Positions 1 to 12,491 of a DNA stretch of 64,000 nt are shown here, one piece after another. The notes beneath the pieces were generated by a model that saw nothing but the letters and a program-made list of their open reading frames with translations, searched no databases and was not told where the DNA came from. Made by a program: the position numbers and the translations under genes. The stretch's first letter is position 1, and the number at the start of each line of letters is the position of its first letter. The stretch is from Toxorhynchites rutilus septentrionalis (lineage: Eukaryota; Arthropoda; Insecta; Diptera; Culicidae), in the NCBI RefSeq assembly GCF_029784135.1, contig NC_073746.1:77824704-77888703 (forward strand). Reading direction: 5' to 3'.

Positions 1-37
1 AGTCCGAAAAGCCGTCAAGCTGGCCGCGTCAATAGCA

Positions 38-260
38 ATGAACCCGCACTACCATCCGTACTCGGATCTGGGCTCCTCGCCCCACTCGCCCAGTCCGGAC
101 AATAACAATTACCCTCAGCTGACGCCACACCACAACGGTCACGGCGGCGGTCCGGGGGGCGCCGGGAACCCGATGGGGGTCAGCCAGATGGACAGCCATG
201 CAGGCTTCCACGGGATGAATAATGGCGGCGGACCGGTGAAACACTGCGCGGGATGTGGAG
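38..260 (+). CDS. LMO4: LMO4-like LIM-only protein, exon A (partial)
   Basis: This exon encodes the N-terminal region of a LIM-only transcriptional cofactor. The frame begins MNPHYHPYSDLG, continues through a low-complexity stretch rich in Ser, Pro, Asn, Gly and His, and ends ...VKHCAGCG, the first Cys pair (C-x2-C) of a LIM finger. It ends in phase 1 at 260, followed by a canonical donor (GTGAGT, 261-266). Joined to 6896 it reads CAGCGVKITERFF, strongly LMO4-like. LMO proteins lack DNA binding and bridge LDB/Chip and other factors in the nucleus. The frame is also open upstream to the window edge (VRKAVKLAASIA before the Met), so Met38 may be an internal residue. The open frame past 260 is intronic. 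Orthology to LMO4 (Drosophila CG5708) rather than Beadex is from recognition of the finger sequence and was not tested. Confidence 0.85.
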
Positions 261-540
261 GTGAGTACTGTGTGGTTGTGTTCGGTGTTTCCAACGCAGG
301 GTCACGAGAACGGAGGGTAGGAATTTATCTACGTCCGTCATGACCAGCAGAGGGTTTGGATTCGCTCGTGTTAGTGCGATTAATTTAGGTCTTGCAAAAC
401 AAAAATAATGCTATGAAATTACATCTGCCGATGATTCAATGAATGCACCTATCATGTGGGTGTGAAGGGATGCACAGTTGCGTCTCTTATACTGCGAAAA
501 TAACATTGGTCGATTATCATTTATTGATCATTTATTTAAG

Positions 541-2729
541 ATTTAATGCCAACTCGTCTTAGGAGTTAGCAGCACCATCTCAGATAGTAGTGAAACGTTG
601 TGGGTGTAAAGACATGGGTCAATTAAGCAACTTTGCATACTTGAAATATTCGAAAAAGAAATAGACTACTTTTTGGAAAAAGACCATTTTTTCTTATTTT
701 TTTACAAAAAAATAATAATTTAAAAGCCATGATGCCTACAAATTTCTTGTCAAAGAATGAAATGTAGGAAATTGTTTGAATTTTTACAAAAAAATACCAA
801 AAAATTTTGGAAAAAAATTTCGCTGACATTTTAATTAAAAATTAATTTAAAAAAAATTAACACTAATTTTTCTTAAAAACGTATTTTTTTAAATTCCCAA
901 AAATATATATGTGAATAGCCCTTACAATTTCCAACAAGTCGCCCATACATCGGAAGATAAGAACTTTTACAGGGAAGAAGTTTTTCGAACAACAACTTAT
1001 TCATGTTTTCTTTGAAAAAAATACAACTTATCCTTATTTTTTTTAAAGTCAAGATAGCGATATACTGTATTCGACAAAGTTTTAGATCTTGTTAAAATAT
1101 AAACTTTTGTCGAAGACATCAACTTTCTATCTTTTATAGTTTTTGGAATATAAGTCATTTTTGAATGAAGACTCCTGAAAAAAATAATGTTTTGCTCGTA
1201 ACATTTTTGTGTGTAAATTCTCACGTTTGACATGTTCTTGACATGTTTCTAAATAGAGAAAAGTTAGCAGAGCATGTAAATTGCGATAATTTATACATAA
1301 AAATGTTACGAATTGAACATTAATACAATTTTTTCAAAGAAAAAAAAATTAAAAAGTTTTTCGAACAACTCTTTCCATGTAAATGTGCCCATCGTCCGAT
1401 GTATGGAAAACTTGTTGGAAATTTTAAGGGCTATTTATATATATTTTTTTCAGAATTTTAAAAGCATATGTTTTCGAGAAAAATGAATTACAATTTTTCA
1501 AAATATTTTTTTTCAACGGATTTTTTTTTCAAAAAATTCTTTCATAATTTTTAATGAAAACCAAAATAATTACGTACATTCCATTCTTTGACTGAAATTT
1601 TGTAGGTCTGATAGATTTTTTTGTAGTTTTTTTTTAAATTTTGAGTTTTTTCAACTTTTTTTTGGAAACTCTCAACTTAAAAACAAAAAGTTGGTCAGAG
1701 AATAAAATGTAGGAAATTACTTAGGTTTCCATTAAAAATTATCAAAGAATATTTTGGAAAAAAATTTCATTAAAAAAAATATTTTGAAAATTATAATTCA
1801 TTTTTCTCAAAAACATACTTTTAAAATTCTGAAAAAAATAGATATAAATAGCACTTAAAATTTCAAACTAGTTTTCCATACATCGGACGATGGGCACATT
1901 TACATGGAAAGAGTTGTTCGAAAAACTTTTTCATTTTTTTTTTTCTTTGAAAAAATAGTTTTAATGTTCAATTCGTAACATTTTTATGTATAAATCATCG
2001 CAATTTACATGCTCTGTTAACTTTTCTCTATTTAGAAACATTTCAAAAACATGTCAAACGTGAGAATTTACACACAAAAATGTTACGAGCAAAACATTAT
2101 TTTTTTCAGGAGTCTTCATACAAAAATGACTTATATTCCAAAAACTATAAAAGATAGAAAGTTGATGTCTTCGACAAAAGTTTATATTTTAACAAGATCT
2201 AAAACTTTGTCGAATACACTATATCGCTATCTTGACTTTAAACAAAATTAGGATAAGATGTATTTTCTTCAAAGAAAACATGAAAAAGTTGTTGTTCGAA
2301 AAACTTTTTCCCTGTAAAAGTTCCCATCTTCCGATGTATGGGCGACTTGTTGGAAATTGTAAGGGCTATTCACATATATATTTTTGGGAATTTAAAAAAA
2401 AATAGTTTTTGAGAAAAATCAACTTTTATTTTTGAAATAACTTTTTTTCAGCGAAATTTTTTCCCAATAAAGTTTTGGTATTTTTTGTGAAAATTTAAAT
2501 AATTTCCTACATTTCATCCTTTGACAAGAATTTTGTAGATATCATAGTTTTTAAATTATAAATTTTTGTTAAAAATACGTAACAAAATTTGGCTTTTTCC
2601 AAAAAGTAGTCTAATTATTTCTCGAATATGTCAAGTATGCAAAGTTGCTTAAATGACACATGTCTTTACACCCACAACGTTTCACTACTATCGAGATGGT
2701 GCTGCCAACGGCTAGTTGGCATGAAATTC
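541..2729. mobile_element. palindromic foldback element, about 2.2 kb
   Basis: The two halves are inverted copies about 1.08 kb long meeting near 1640. The left outer arm contains AGCAGCACCATCT at about 568-580 and its complement AGATGGTGCTGC is at about 2693-2704. ATGCCAACT near 546 is matched by AGTTGGCAT near 2714. The tract at about 1360-1440 is mirrored at about 1850-1930. A sub-motif containing CGATGTATGG and CTTGTTGGAAAT occurs twice in each arm, so the arms also have internal repeat structure. No transposase-like frame is present. The mirrored MSNVRIYTQ open frames near 997-1233 (minus) and 2051-2251 (plus) are simply the same arm read twice. The structure fits a non-autonomous foldback transposon, and a transcript would form a very long hairpin. 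Confidence 0.85.
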
Positions 2730-2903
2730 GTTCATAGTAAAAGAAACGAATTACATATGCAATGTTATTCAAATTTTTGATGGAATGTGCTGTTTGCAAA
2801 TGTGCAGACATTGGCGCTAAGTGCGTCCGACGAACATCTTAGCTATTGGGTTCTCGTTCAGTTGATCTGTCGATGTTTGTTTTCGAACAAATGATCTTTA
2901 TTT

Positions 2904-2904
<1 letters not shown>

Positions 2905-2954
<50 letters not shown>
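2905..2954. repeat. (CT)25 microsatellite
   Basis: There are 25 uninterrupted CT dinucleotides in intron 1, just downstream of the foldback element. Confidence 0.98.
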
Positions 2955-2957
<3 letters not shown>

Positions 2958-3224
2958 CTAACCTAAATTGAAATGGAGTAAAAACTACATCAAAAATTTC
3001 CCATGATATTTTATAAAAATATGTTATTTCTTCTATCAGATCAAATAAAATTTAACATTAAACATGGTGATATTTTCGATCATAATTAATTCGATTTGAA
3101 ATACAGATCGGGCTCGATAGTATATGATTCCATTAAATTTTTTTATAGTTCAAATACAGCTTGTTTCAAGAAAAAAATATAACATTTCAACGTTGAAGTG
3201 AACTATTATAAGTACATTGAAGTA

Positions 3225-3372
3225 AAAGTCGTGATTTTTGAAGATTCTCGAATTTACGAACGAATTTAAGAAAGATGGAAGCTGGATGTCAAGGAACAAA
3301 TTGTAGAGCGGTTATAAAGCTTTAATTTAGTTGAAAGAAACAATCAAGTTTCAAAAGAAAAGAATTATAAGA
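3225..3372. repeat. dispersed repeat family (short copy)
   Basis: This tract contains GTGATTTTTGAAGA followed by AAGAAAGATGGAAG and a run around CTTTAATTTAGTTGA. The same order of motifs is seen at 54405-54600, and the 3' part again in both halves of the duplication at 49871-50722. It is a multicopy family of unknown class represented four times in this window. Confidence 0.6.
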
Positions 3373-3381
3373 TTACGATTA

Positions 3382-4966
3382 GGGTAAATGATCTTGGTTT
3401 GTCCAATTTAGGGTGTTTTCACGCAACTAATAAAATCGACTTTTCTTCATGAAAATCACACATAATCAAGACGAGTTAGGGTTTGTTGAAAAACTCTAAG
3501 TCTCTAGTTTCTAATTCTACCATTGTTCCGTCTGCTGGGAACTAGGGGTGGACTGTATGTAGGATGCGTTGATCCACTCTTGGACACAACGGGTGCGTGG
3601 AAGGAACCCTCGTGTTCCTCACGCCTTAATCGCCGGGTGGGAGCCCCATTGGCTCCGCTCCGTGCATGGACAACTCTCTACATGCTCTGAAAAGAGCATT
3701 TTTACTCTTTCGGAAATGCTTGAAAAACTCTTCTTTACTTTATGGATTTTGGGTTTGAGTAGTGCGAGATGGAGACATGGGTTATGTTTTATTTACACTG
3801 CTTTCATTGTAATTATTCTCACTGAATTGTTTAAAAACGTTAAAATTCACTCGCTGCTGCTGCTGATGTTATATTTCTCCCGCTGCTGCTGACGCAGTAC
3901 AACCGCTGATGCAATGCTGCTTCTTCGTATTTTTCTTCTTCTGCCACTGCTGCTGACGTAACACTGGATCTGATGTAATGCTGTTGCGACGCAATACAGC
4001 TGCTGACATAATGCTGCTTCTTATTCTTCTTGCTCTGCCACTGCTGCTGACATCATAATGCTGCTGGTTCAATGCTGCTGCTATTTATTCCGCTACTGTT
4101 GATGGTGTTCACTTTTCCTTGTTTCTTGTCACACGGTCGAGATAAAACTGAATGAAGTTCGCGGTTAGTGCATCGCCTTATATACCCTCATTTGGGCAAG
4201 TGCATCGCGACAAAACTAAAGTGGGCGTGGCTTACGGAGCGAATACTTTCCAGTGCGTTTTTCGGACTGAACAACCATTAGGCGTTGAAATTATTCAAAT
4301 GTTTATGTTTTTTAACGATTTTTCCCAAAGATAAATTGTGATTATGGTTTGTCCATCTCTGATCAGGGTTTGTCCAGCTTTATAAATCATTATTTTTGAC
4401 TGAAAAAATTCGAATTTCAAAGTAGATGTTGCATTCATCATTGCTTGAGTTTACTGTCATTATATTAATCCATTCATAATTTAGGCTTTCTTCAGAATAT
4501 TGCCTTTTCTTGGGCATTTTAAAAGTGTTACCCTCAACACACTCAACACAGAAAAACTTTATTTCTGCTATGCGCGAAGGACACAATAAACAAACTGTAG
4601 CGCGCCAAGCGGTTGCCATAGAAATCATGTGGACAAAATAACATCATGATCATGATCAGAATTTATTTCATCAAAATGCGTTAATTTAATGGTTTAGCTA
4701 TATAAATCTGGTACAAATGGTGTGCAAACATGATGTTTACAATATTTGTAAGTGTCATAAAAGGTCGGAATACGTAACAAATAATCATCTGGTGATCGAT
4801 TAAAAGTTAGCTCGAATGAAGGGCGCATTGACACCAATAGAAGGTGTATTTTATAATCCTTTAAAACATGTGATTCCGTAAAAATATACTTTTAAACTAC
4901 TGTAAAAATAAAAGAAGTGCTGAATTAGAACATTTAAAAAAGGGGACAAACCAAAATCATTTACCT
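3382..4966. mobile_element. pogo-like TIR element, non-autonomous, about 1.6 kb
   Basis: The ends are inverted: GGTAAATGATCTTGGTTTG starts at about 3383 and its near complement ends at about 4965. TA precedes the left end at 3380-3381. GGTTTGTCC recurs subterminally near 4345 and 4368. On the minus strand at about 4430-4520 a frame begins MPKKRQYSEESLN, which resembles the start of the Psq helix-turn-helix domain of pogo/Tigger transposases (for example MPRKR-YSEE). The rest of the transposase is not visible. This is probably an internally decayed pogo-like copy carrying a CTG-rich minisatellite. Confidence 0.55.
3850..4090. repeat. imperfect CTG-rich minisatellite
   Basis: Irregular repeats of GCTGCTGCTGAC, AATGCTGCTTCTT and CACTGCTGCTGAC cover about 240 bp inside the pogo-like element. 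The unit is diverged and variable in length. The open frame across it (about 3869-4072, minus) is low complexity and not convincing as a gene. Confidence 0.75.
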
Positions 4967-5585
4967 TTCTGCAAAAGGACCAAAAAAAAAACTTTTCGAA
5001 TGAAGTGTACTGTGAAACTGAAAGTAGCAATGTGGCTGGAAGCTGTTTCTGATAATATCATACGAAGGAGAATTATAAAATATAAATTTGTCTCTACATT
5101 TTATCGAAAGTCTTCTGCCATACCTTATATATTCTTCAAATTGAAAATGTAAGACATTGCAAAAATGCGAGGCATAAGTTACAATCTGCGTTTCCACATG
5201 TACAGATCTCTCAAGTAAAGCACAACTTTTTTCTGAACCGATTGAAGACAACAACAGACAACAGATCTTTATCATAAAATACAGATAGGCACATATTTTC
5301 TAGAGTGTTGAATTTATAAAAAAAATTGTCAGTGCTTATACAATCATCTATTGGAACGAATGGAAACAGACCGAACCGCTGGAAAACTGATTCCGTGCCC
5401 TAAACGTGAAATCATTTTGGGAGTAAAAAACATATTCGGAATCGGTGAAACGAAGTTGGATGCCTGAGAAAAATTTTACTTTTTCAATATTCTTTTTAAG
5501 AACCATTCCTCGGAAGACGTCGAGCGATTCTTTTTTTTACGACGACAACATGAACGAAATCTTGAAATCTAAACTTTTAATTAAA

Positions 5586-5712
5586 CATTAACTTTGACTG
5601 ATAGAAGCACTCGTTGCAATTTTTCCTTTCTAACTCCGTGCTCGGCTTCGTAATGGTAGTGATATATAAAAATAGTGCCTCACCCCTTCGTTAGTTGCTC
5701 GTTATTGACGTT
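5586..5712 (+). repeat. 127-bp direct repeat with TATA motif, copy 1
   Basis: The unit begins CATTAACTTTGACTG and contains GTGATATATAAAAATAG, then CGTTAGTTGCTCG. A near-identical copy lies 740 bp downstream at 6326-6452. The ATATATAAAA followed about 30 bp later by the conserved CGTTAGTTGCTCG looks like a core promoter and start region, but no convincing gene follows. It may be the end of an uncharacterised mobile element. Confidence 0.7.
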
Positions 5713-6325
5713 GGAATGAAAACAGAAATGCTCAAAACAAATGTGCGGTAAAATGGAAAAGCCTTCAATTTTCATCAATTTACATAATATTAGGACTAGA
5801 CAGATGTAATGATTAGAGATTTCGTAGCAAAAGTATCATCTAACATGTGTCCATGCGATTCCTTTTCTTGCGAACGTCGAGTCGAAAAAATACTTCGGGC
5901 TACGAATGCAAGTAACGGAAAAAAAGTAATGGAACAATCATTACAAATTGGAAATAACATATGGATGTGGGTGAGATGAGCCGAGGATAAGAAGAACTCA
6001 GTAGAATTATATGTTTTCAACACATAAATGCAGTTTTTGCAGTACAATATACAGTTTTACCGATTTATATGTCAAATTGTTCACAAAGGAAATGTTTTCC
6101 AATGTTTTACTGGAATTTCAACAGAGTTAAACATTTTTTCATGGTTTGGATGAAAGGACATGGTGGACCGGTAATGTAAGTTTATTCTATCCTATGAAAG
6201 AAATGATTTTATTTTCGCTCTCATCTTTTTCATCATGTCCAGCAAAACAAACGGGGGGGAAAGATTGAGAGGGGAGAGAGAAAAAATCCAAAATGATTAA
6301 TACCGAATTCACATATATTATTACA

Positions 6326-6452
6326 CATTAACTTTGACTGATAGAAACACTGGTTGCAATATTTCTCTCTAACTCCGTGATCGGCTTCGTAATGGTAGTG
6401 ATATATAAAAATAGTGCCTCACCCCTTCGTTAGTTGCTCGTTATTGACGTTT
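6326..6452 (+). repeat. 127-bp direct repeat with TATA motif, copy 2
   Basis: This copy has only a few differences from 5586-5712. At its 3' edge the segment GTTAGTTGCTCGTTATTGACG is repeated once more (to about 6477), a small tandem extension absent from copy 1. Confidence 0.7.
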
Positions 6453-6895
6453 GACGTTAGTTGCTCGTTATTGACGCACGCAGAATCACTTATAATTTTC
6501 AGTTTTTACTTTGCTTTCTCCTTTTAACAAGTATCCAATGTTATAGTGTAGTTCAAAGGAGCTTATGCTTATGAATATAAATTTGGAATCCAGTAGTTAA
6601 ATATTCAAATCAAAAAGTCCTCCTAACCGTACTACCTATGTGTGTAAGACGAGCTGGTTGATCAAAAATACCAAAAACGTTTCAATAGCCGGATGAAGCG
6701 CTGGAAAAGTGTATTGCAAATAGTTCAAAACCACTGTTTTGAATAATTTCCACAAGCATTCTGATCCAGTTATTGTTACACGATTAATCTTGATTTCAAT
6801 ATTCTGCTGAACGTTCAAAGTTGTGCGTAACACGATTGAAACAAGCTGAAATGTCCTGCTAACCTAAACGTTTTCACTCTTCCTACCTCTTTCAG

Positions 6896-7049
6896 TTAAG
6901 ATCACGGAACGATTCTTCCTGCACGCGCTCGACCGATACTGGCACAACTCCTGTCTCAAATGCTCCTGCTGTGGCGCAATGCTGGCAGACATCGGTTCGA
7001 GTTGTTACACCCGCAGCGGAATGATCCTCTGTAAAACAGATTACTCCAG
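6896..7049 (+). CDS. LMO4: LMO4-like LIM-only protein, exon B (first LIM domain)
   Basis: The exon is 154 nt, preceded by a polypyrimidine tract and TTTCAG and followed by GTGAGT at 7050. Joined in phase 1 to exon A it reads KITERFFLHALDRYWH, then C-LK-C-SCC-GAMLADIGSSCYTRSG and C-KTDYSR. This completes one LIM double zinc finger: C-x2-C, 17 residues, H-x2-C-x2-C-x2-C, and a terminal C-x2-D. The SCC and DIGSSCYTRSGMILC segments are diagnostic of the LMO4 group rather than LMO1-3/Beadex. It ends in phase 2, so the next exon must begin by completing a codon after AG. No second LIM domain exon (expected near FGxSGACSACG) was found downstream, so the gene continues outside the window. Confidence 0.92.
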
Positions 7050-10000
7050 GTGAGTTTCTATCGCCATCCATTGTTTTCTTCTGCATTGTGTTCCGGTTCC
7101 TTGTCCGCAGGGCAGCTGTCGTAGGAAAAAAAAGATTTATACTTTCAGTATGAATATAATAAATCATACACGTGTTGATCGGATTTTTGAACCTATCAGA
7201 AAAAAAAATTGGGAAAGGTAATCGACGACAGCAGAAGGGGTCACCTTTTATGATTTTATCCTTTTTTCATTGTTACCAACTTAATGTGAAGCCCGACAGG
7301 TTACCATCTTTCGCGATAAGTAATTACACAAAACGTCTCAATTTGTTCAAACGTGGTTCCACTGAAAAAAAAATCAAGCATTTGTACAAAAAAAACTTTT
7401 GCATACCTTGCGCCCTTTCTTGTTATCAACCAGACCACTCAAACGAAAATATTTGCTACCTTCGTTCTCCAAGCCAGAGTGTAACTTGATAGTTTTCCAC
7501 CAGCGAAGAGTGCCGCAACCACGCAGGGCCGATTGTCATCACCGTAAGGAGGCGATTACATTTTTGCTTTTGTGGCCACCGAGCTCCACTCAGAGGAAGT
7601 CTTAGAAAAAAAAGTATTTCTACTGCGTGTGTTTCTTCTTCGATACGCTCGTAAAATTCATGTTTTCTCCTTTCGATAATGAAAAGAAATTTAATCCGCT
7701 TCGTGGCCGGTTTCTGGCAGCGAAGAAAAAGGCCTTTGTTCCAGCCGAGTATCGGGTTTCCGGGCTCGCCCGGAGTGAAAGGTCCAATCAGTTTAATTCC
7801 TTTTTTACGGGCCAATTTTTGAGTGATAATACCTCTTTGATGGATGTCTTGCTGGCGCAGAGGTTCGGGTGGTACGCTAGCGCGCCTTGCACCCACTCGC
7901 ACACAATATGTTAGTGCATCCATTGGAATGATTGGCATGCCATACAGGACTTGTTTTCGTGATCTGTAACAAGCAAGTACCTCTAGGCACCACTCTTCAT
8001 CAAAAGTCGTGTCTAACACAGAAAGAGTTCGAGCGAGAGGGAAGAGATTTCTTTACCTCTTCTTGCACTCTACGTAGGTGTGTGTGTGTGTTTCTGTGTG
8101 TTGTCCTTCTTTCCTTCTCAGGACATGCCGGCAGCAGCTGATGGCTTACGTTACACACTAGAGGATGAGAGCATCCAAAAGAATTCTTACAGACAGCAGC
8201 TGAGAGGGTGGGAGCGAAGCAATTAAATAAATTAACAGAAGAACATCTAGATCTGCCAGCCTGCCTGCCTGCCATGTCCTTGCTGTTTCCTTCCCAGCTA
8301 CCCCGCGTCACCGATCTATCCATCGCATCCACCCTCCACATTTTTGTATAATTCGCTACAAAACAAAAAGGCGCACTTACACTAACGAGGCCCTGGGTCT
8401 AACAAGCAACTACCAAATGGATGCTCATCGCAGAAATCAGAATCTTTCCTCCTCCGCCGCCGTCGTCGTCGTTGTTGTCGGGTTCGCAATGCCGTGGCAT
8501 ATTCATACATAAGTACGGCCAGGAGTTGCCCCTCGTTTCAAGTTTATTACTGCATCGAGCTAATTACAAAATGGCAAGCCCTTTGCGGGCAGAGCATTGC
8601 CGGTGCCGTAGATTGAGTTCGAGTTTGAGTTGAGCGACAGCCAGACACGTGATGCTTTTAACAGTCCCATCGCGGGGGAATGGGAGGGTTCCATCACTCC
8701 GGAACTCTGCGAGAGAGATCTTATTCTTTATGAGTTTGTGTATGTAGATTTGAATGCATTTTCTTCTATGTTTTCTGACTGGCAAAACATGCGTTAATTC
8801 CGCTCGATTTGAGTGATTGCACAGTGAGGCTACTATTTCCGAGCTGCTGACGACTGCGGTTGAATCAGTGTGCGAATGCGAATCCTCTTAGTCCTCTCCT
8901 CGTTGCTGTTGTGGGGAGTGCGGTTTTTTGATTTGCTTTTCCTCGCTCTTACATATGCAAGAAAAATAGGATTTACAGTACCGCAATCGAAATAATTCAG
9001 AGTACCAAAAAAAAACAAAAATAATTATTCGCTACTCATATGCAAATATGCTCTTAAGAATCGAGTTTATCACACAATCAGGTTCGCTACTTGATTTTCC
9101 GATCTTCAAATCGTCGGGCATAGTGAATACATGCTTCTGTAGAACTAAATTCGACCCGTTTTTTTAATCCAGACCCAGTGGCCTTAATTTTTTAGCACAT
9201 TGCTCCGAAAGTTTATCTGCAACACAAATATTCAAGACATGCGCCAAAATGAGCCGTGAATTCATTATTCATCATCATTAATGGTGAATTTCCCTCATTA
9301 TGACTACTTCACAATAGTATCAGTTCATATGGAAGCTGTAAAAGGTATAAATAAATTGTCACATCGAAAAAATGTTAATGTATAATGTACTTATGCTTTC
9401 GTTACACGTAAATAGCCTTTTATTGAATCAAAAATGATTTTTTGATTTGAATGACATTTGTACATTCGCAATTCATTACAGATGGCATCAATCAATGATT
9501 AAACGAAAACTTCCTGAATTCGACTGAATTCAATGCTTGTGAGTATCGTTGTTCCAATTCCATTTACCTTGCATTGCGTAACGACTAATCTTGTTCCATT
9601 ATGCAATTTAGATTGATTGAGATTCTGGGTACGATAATAGTAGATCCAACCTTCGGTCGTGAACTACGTGGGAACAATCCTAGCAAATCAAATCAATTTT
9701 GTAACTAAATAATTGATTCTTTCTTCAAAATAAGTTACACAAACAACTAATTTGAACCAAAGGAATTGTCCAACAATTGCGTTTTGAATTAACAAACTCA
9801 AATCTTCGACAATCCTTCAGATTAAGCCGTCGTTGTGAACATTGGTGCGGCTATTTTTAATATCAATACACCACTGCCTTACTCTGCCTTTACTCATTAG
9901 TCCATCCCCGATTGATATTTTTATTACAACGCTCATTTTAACTAATCACAATGAGAAAAGTAAGAAATATACGAACCTCTTACAACCACAGCTTGATGCG

Positions 10001-11190
10001 TAATGAGCGTAGGAATCTTTTGACACCGAATATCGACTTTATCCACGCCCACATCCGCGCTCTTTGTCTGTTCTTCATGAAATTTTGACGAAACGTCAGT
10101 AGAATGCCTTTGTTTGCAACCCATAATAATGACAAAATAGAAGGTGTTATTTTAAAAGTAAATCCAGTTGATGTACGTTATCTTGTTTCATTCTCATGAA
10201 CCTTATGAGAATCATTTATTGAGTCATCCTGCCGAAACGTTGGCAATACATACCAAAACAGATGGAGAGTTGTGTCCGTGACACAACCGCATAGTTGTTA
10301 TAGAATTTTGGTAGACTATTTATTGCATGATCATTTTGATTTTGAACCTTTGAAAAATAGAAAAGTAACCAACTTTCATTGTTAATGACATATTTTATTC
10401 TCTCGTCCGGTGCATTGCGCACTAAGCGCCGCTATTCTACGTATTAGCCGAAAATCAAGCATGAAATGTATATTTTATTGCAACTTTTATTATTCACTTA
10501 ATATACAAAAACTTTTACATTTAAATTTTCCGGTTTTGAAACTTTATAATTCAATCTCAGCAATCTCATCGCAAATGACATGTTTCATACCACACAGCAG
10601 CAAAAATACCAACTTTTTTCAACCCGTGGCGACCTCTTTTGTGAAAACTTCAATCAGCTTGTTTGTAATTGATGAGAGGGGGTGGGACAATTTGATATGA
10701 GCAATTTGTTTGAGTACAGTTAGCCGATTATTAAATAACCCTCGATAACATTTTGCTGATCAAGCAAAACAGGGGACTATTCAACTAATAATATGATCAT
10801 ATGATCTTTTTCTGCATGACACAGTCAATAAACGGAGCATAAGAGATGAATTTTCGTCAGATTTGCTCAAAATCCTACAGATTTGTACTGTTTCGACATA
10901 TTTGATTTGCAATTATTTTGTTACGGAATTTTTCAGGCATTGTTTCTCGTGAACTGATCGTCCGCAATAGAATCCGGATTTGAGTGAAGAATTCTTTCGT
11001 CCCATGGAAGAACCGGCAATCAAATGACATTTAAACTAGAATCAAATGAATCGGAATCAGAGGATGGTTATGACTACAAAAGGGAGAAATCAAATAGCGT
11101 ATTTTCATAGATTTTCTGTGTACGATCGATAGAGAGAATGAAAAAGAGTTTCGGTTTTTCGCTCAACAATGTTTTGCTAATACATATATA
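7050..11190. other. mostly unique intronic sequence
   Basis: I see no transposon ends or recognised protein here. 7050-9050 is higher in complexity and GC than flanking DNA, with a short GT run at about 8075-8100. An open frame on the minus strand at about 7456-8019 (187 codons) has no recognisable domain and no splice support. 9060-11190 is AT-rich with no feature that I can name. Confidence 0.5.
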
Positions 11191-11199
11191 GTGAAAACA

Positions 11200-11660
11200 G
11201 TAAAACAAGTGACCCGTATTTCGAATGCTTTTAACTCGAACATTTCTTAACAGATCGGAAAGATGTTCGCATCAAATTGATAGGAAATATTTCTACGCGT
11301 CTATCACAATTAATAAGATATTATTTTTGATGAGATGAACAATTGAATAACTGTAAAATGCCAACTGCCAAGTTTTGATTGGCCCGATTTACGGTTTCCC
11401 CAACACAGACTTCAAAATCGATGTACCTGTGGAAATCCGCTCTGCAAATATACATGCAAGTCGGGGGTATTTTTATTCCCATCAAGCTGTGTTTCCCTAA
11501 CACGGACTTCAAAATTAATGTGCCTGAGGGAATCCGCTTTGCAAATACATCCAAATCAGGAGTATTTTTTGGTGTTGAGTATTGTTGTACTCGCTTGTCG
11601 TTGTGCAGATCGGAATATGTTTTCCTAAAACGTACTTTTAAACTGAGAAGCCTGGGAAAT
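11200..11660. repeat. dispersed repeat family B, uninterrupted copy
   Basis: Motifs CATTTCTTAACAGATCG, TCTACGCGTCTATCA and TTTTGATTGGCCCGATTTA occur in this order. They recur at 48610-48698 and 49377-49500, where the second copy is split by a Helitron. Within this copy CAACACAGACTTCAAAAT-type units (about 11398 and 11494) form a two-fold tandem repeat of about 95 bp. The class is unknown. Confidence 0.65.
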
Positions 11661-12214
11661 CGTCATTTCAAATACTAGAGGTGAATGAACTTTCGCGGTT
11701 CGAGAGCTACGTAAACATGAGATGTGCAATAATTTCAGAGGGAAATGTATAATACAATGATCGTTTGACAATTCTTCCGTTCACATATTTTGGTAATCCT
11801 AGGCATCATATCAAACGTAAAAGGAGGTTCATCAAATTTATTTGTAAAGAAGAACATAATCTATTACGAAAATTTCGATACATTCTAAAATAATATTCGA
11901 AGTGGTAAACAAGTGGATTACATGATATAATTGTGTAGTTCTACGTCGAAAACATGCCATCGTGTCCTAGATACAACCCCTTACAATTTTTGTTGTTGTT
12001 GCTGCAGCCTCACCTTTTGCTTCGGTTTGTTTAAACCCCAACTGCCTCTTATTGCTTTTTCAATTCATTGACTTCATAAATACTATTCTACATTTATTAT
12101 TTTCCGGAAATTCCGTTCCGCGAATAGGTGTTGATCATACATTTTCTGCTCGTGCTCCAGGTGTTGTTTCTCCATCCCACGTTGAAGCTCGCGCAATTTC
12201 GCTTTGCTGCGATA

Positions 12215-12312
12215 CCAATAGATTGTAATATTATTGGAAAAATATAGCATTCCCATCTAATCGGTGGGAAATGAATAAAGTACCAATATATTGTAATATT
12301 ATTGAAAAAAAA
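12215..12312. repeat. short direct repeat
   Basis: CCAATAGATTGTAATATTAT near 12219 recurs as CCAATATATTGTAATATTAT near 12283, each followed by an A-rich run. The function is unknown. Confidence 0.5.
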
Positions 12313-12491
12313 AAGACGGGTGGGTAATGTCGGGGACATAACCGGAGTGACGTAGGACTATACAAAGGGGACAGCTTTTGTTAAATATATATTTTAAATA
12401 TATTGTTTTATTTTCTTCTCCTACGTGAATACCTACCTATCTACCTGAAAAATGGATTAGTTTACTGTTTACTCTTTATGAATATGTTGAT

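Larger units (their letters stand above)
261..6895 (+). other. intron 1 of the LMO4-like gene
   Basis: The intron starts GTGAGT at 261 and ends in a pyrimidine-rich tract followed by TTTCAG at 6890-6895. It joins two LIM-coding segments in compatible phase (1 + 154 nt). It holds the foldback element, the pogo-like TIR element, the CT tract and the duplicated 127-bp unit listed separately. About 262-540, 4970-5580, 5720-6320 and 6480-6880 are AT-rich sequence in which I see no gene or repeat. Confidence 0.8.

Noticed and set aside
261..343. Continuation of the exon A frame past 260
   Set aside because: A GTGAGT donor at 261 and the correct LIM continuation at 6896 show this is intron.
997..2251. 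Two near-identical MSNVRIYTQ open frames on opposite strands
   Set aside because: They are the two arms of the foldback element, not a conserved gene pair.
7456..8019. 187-codon minus-strand open frame
   Set aside because: No recognisable domain, no splice or promoter support, and opposite to the host gene; likely a chance open frame in GC-richer DNA.
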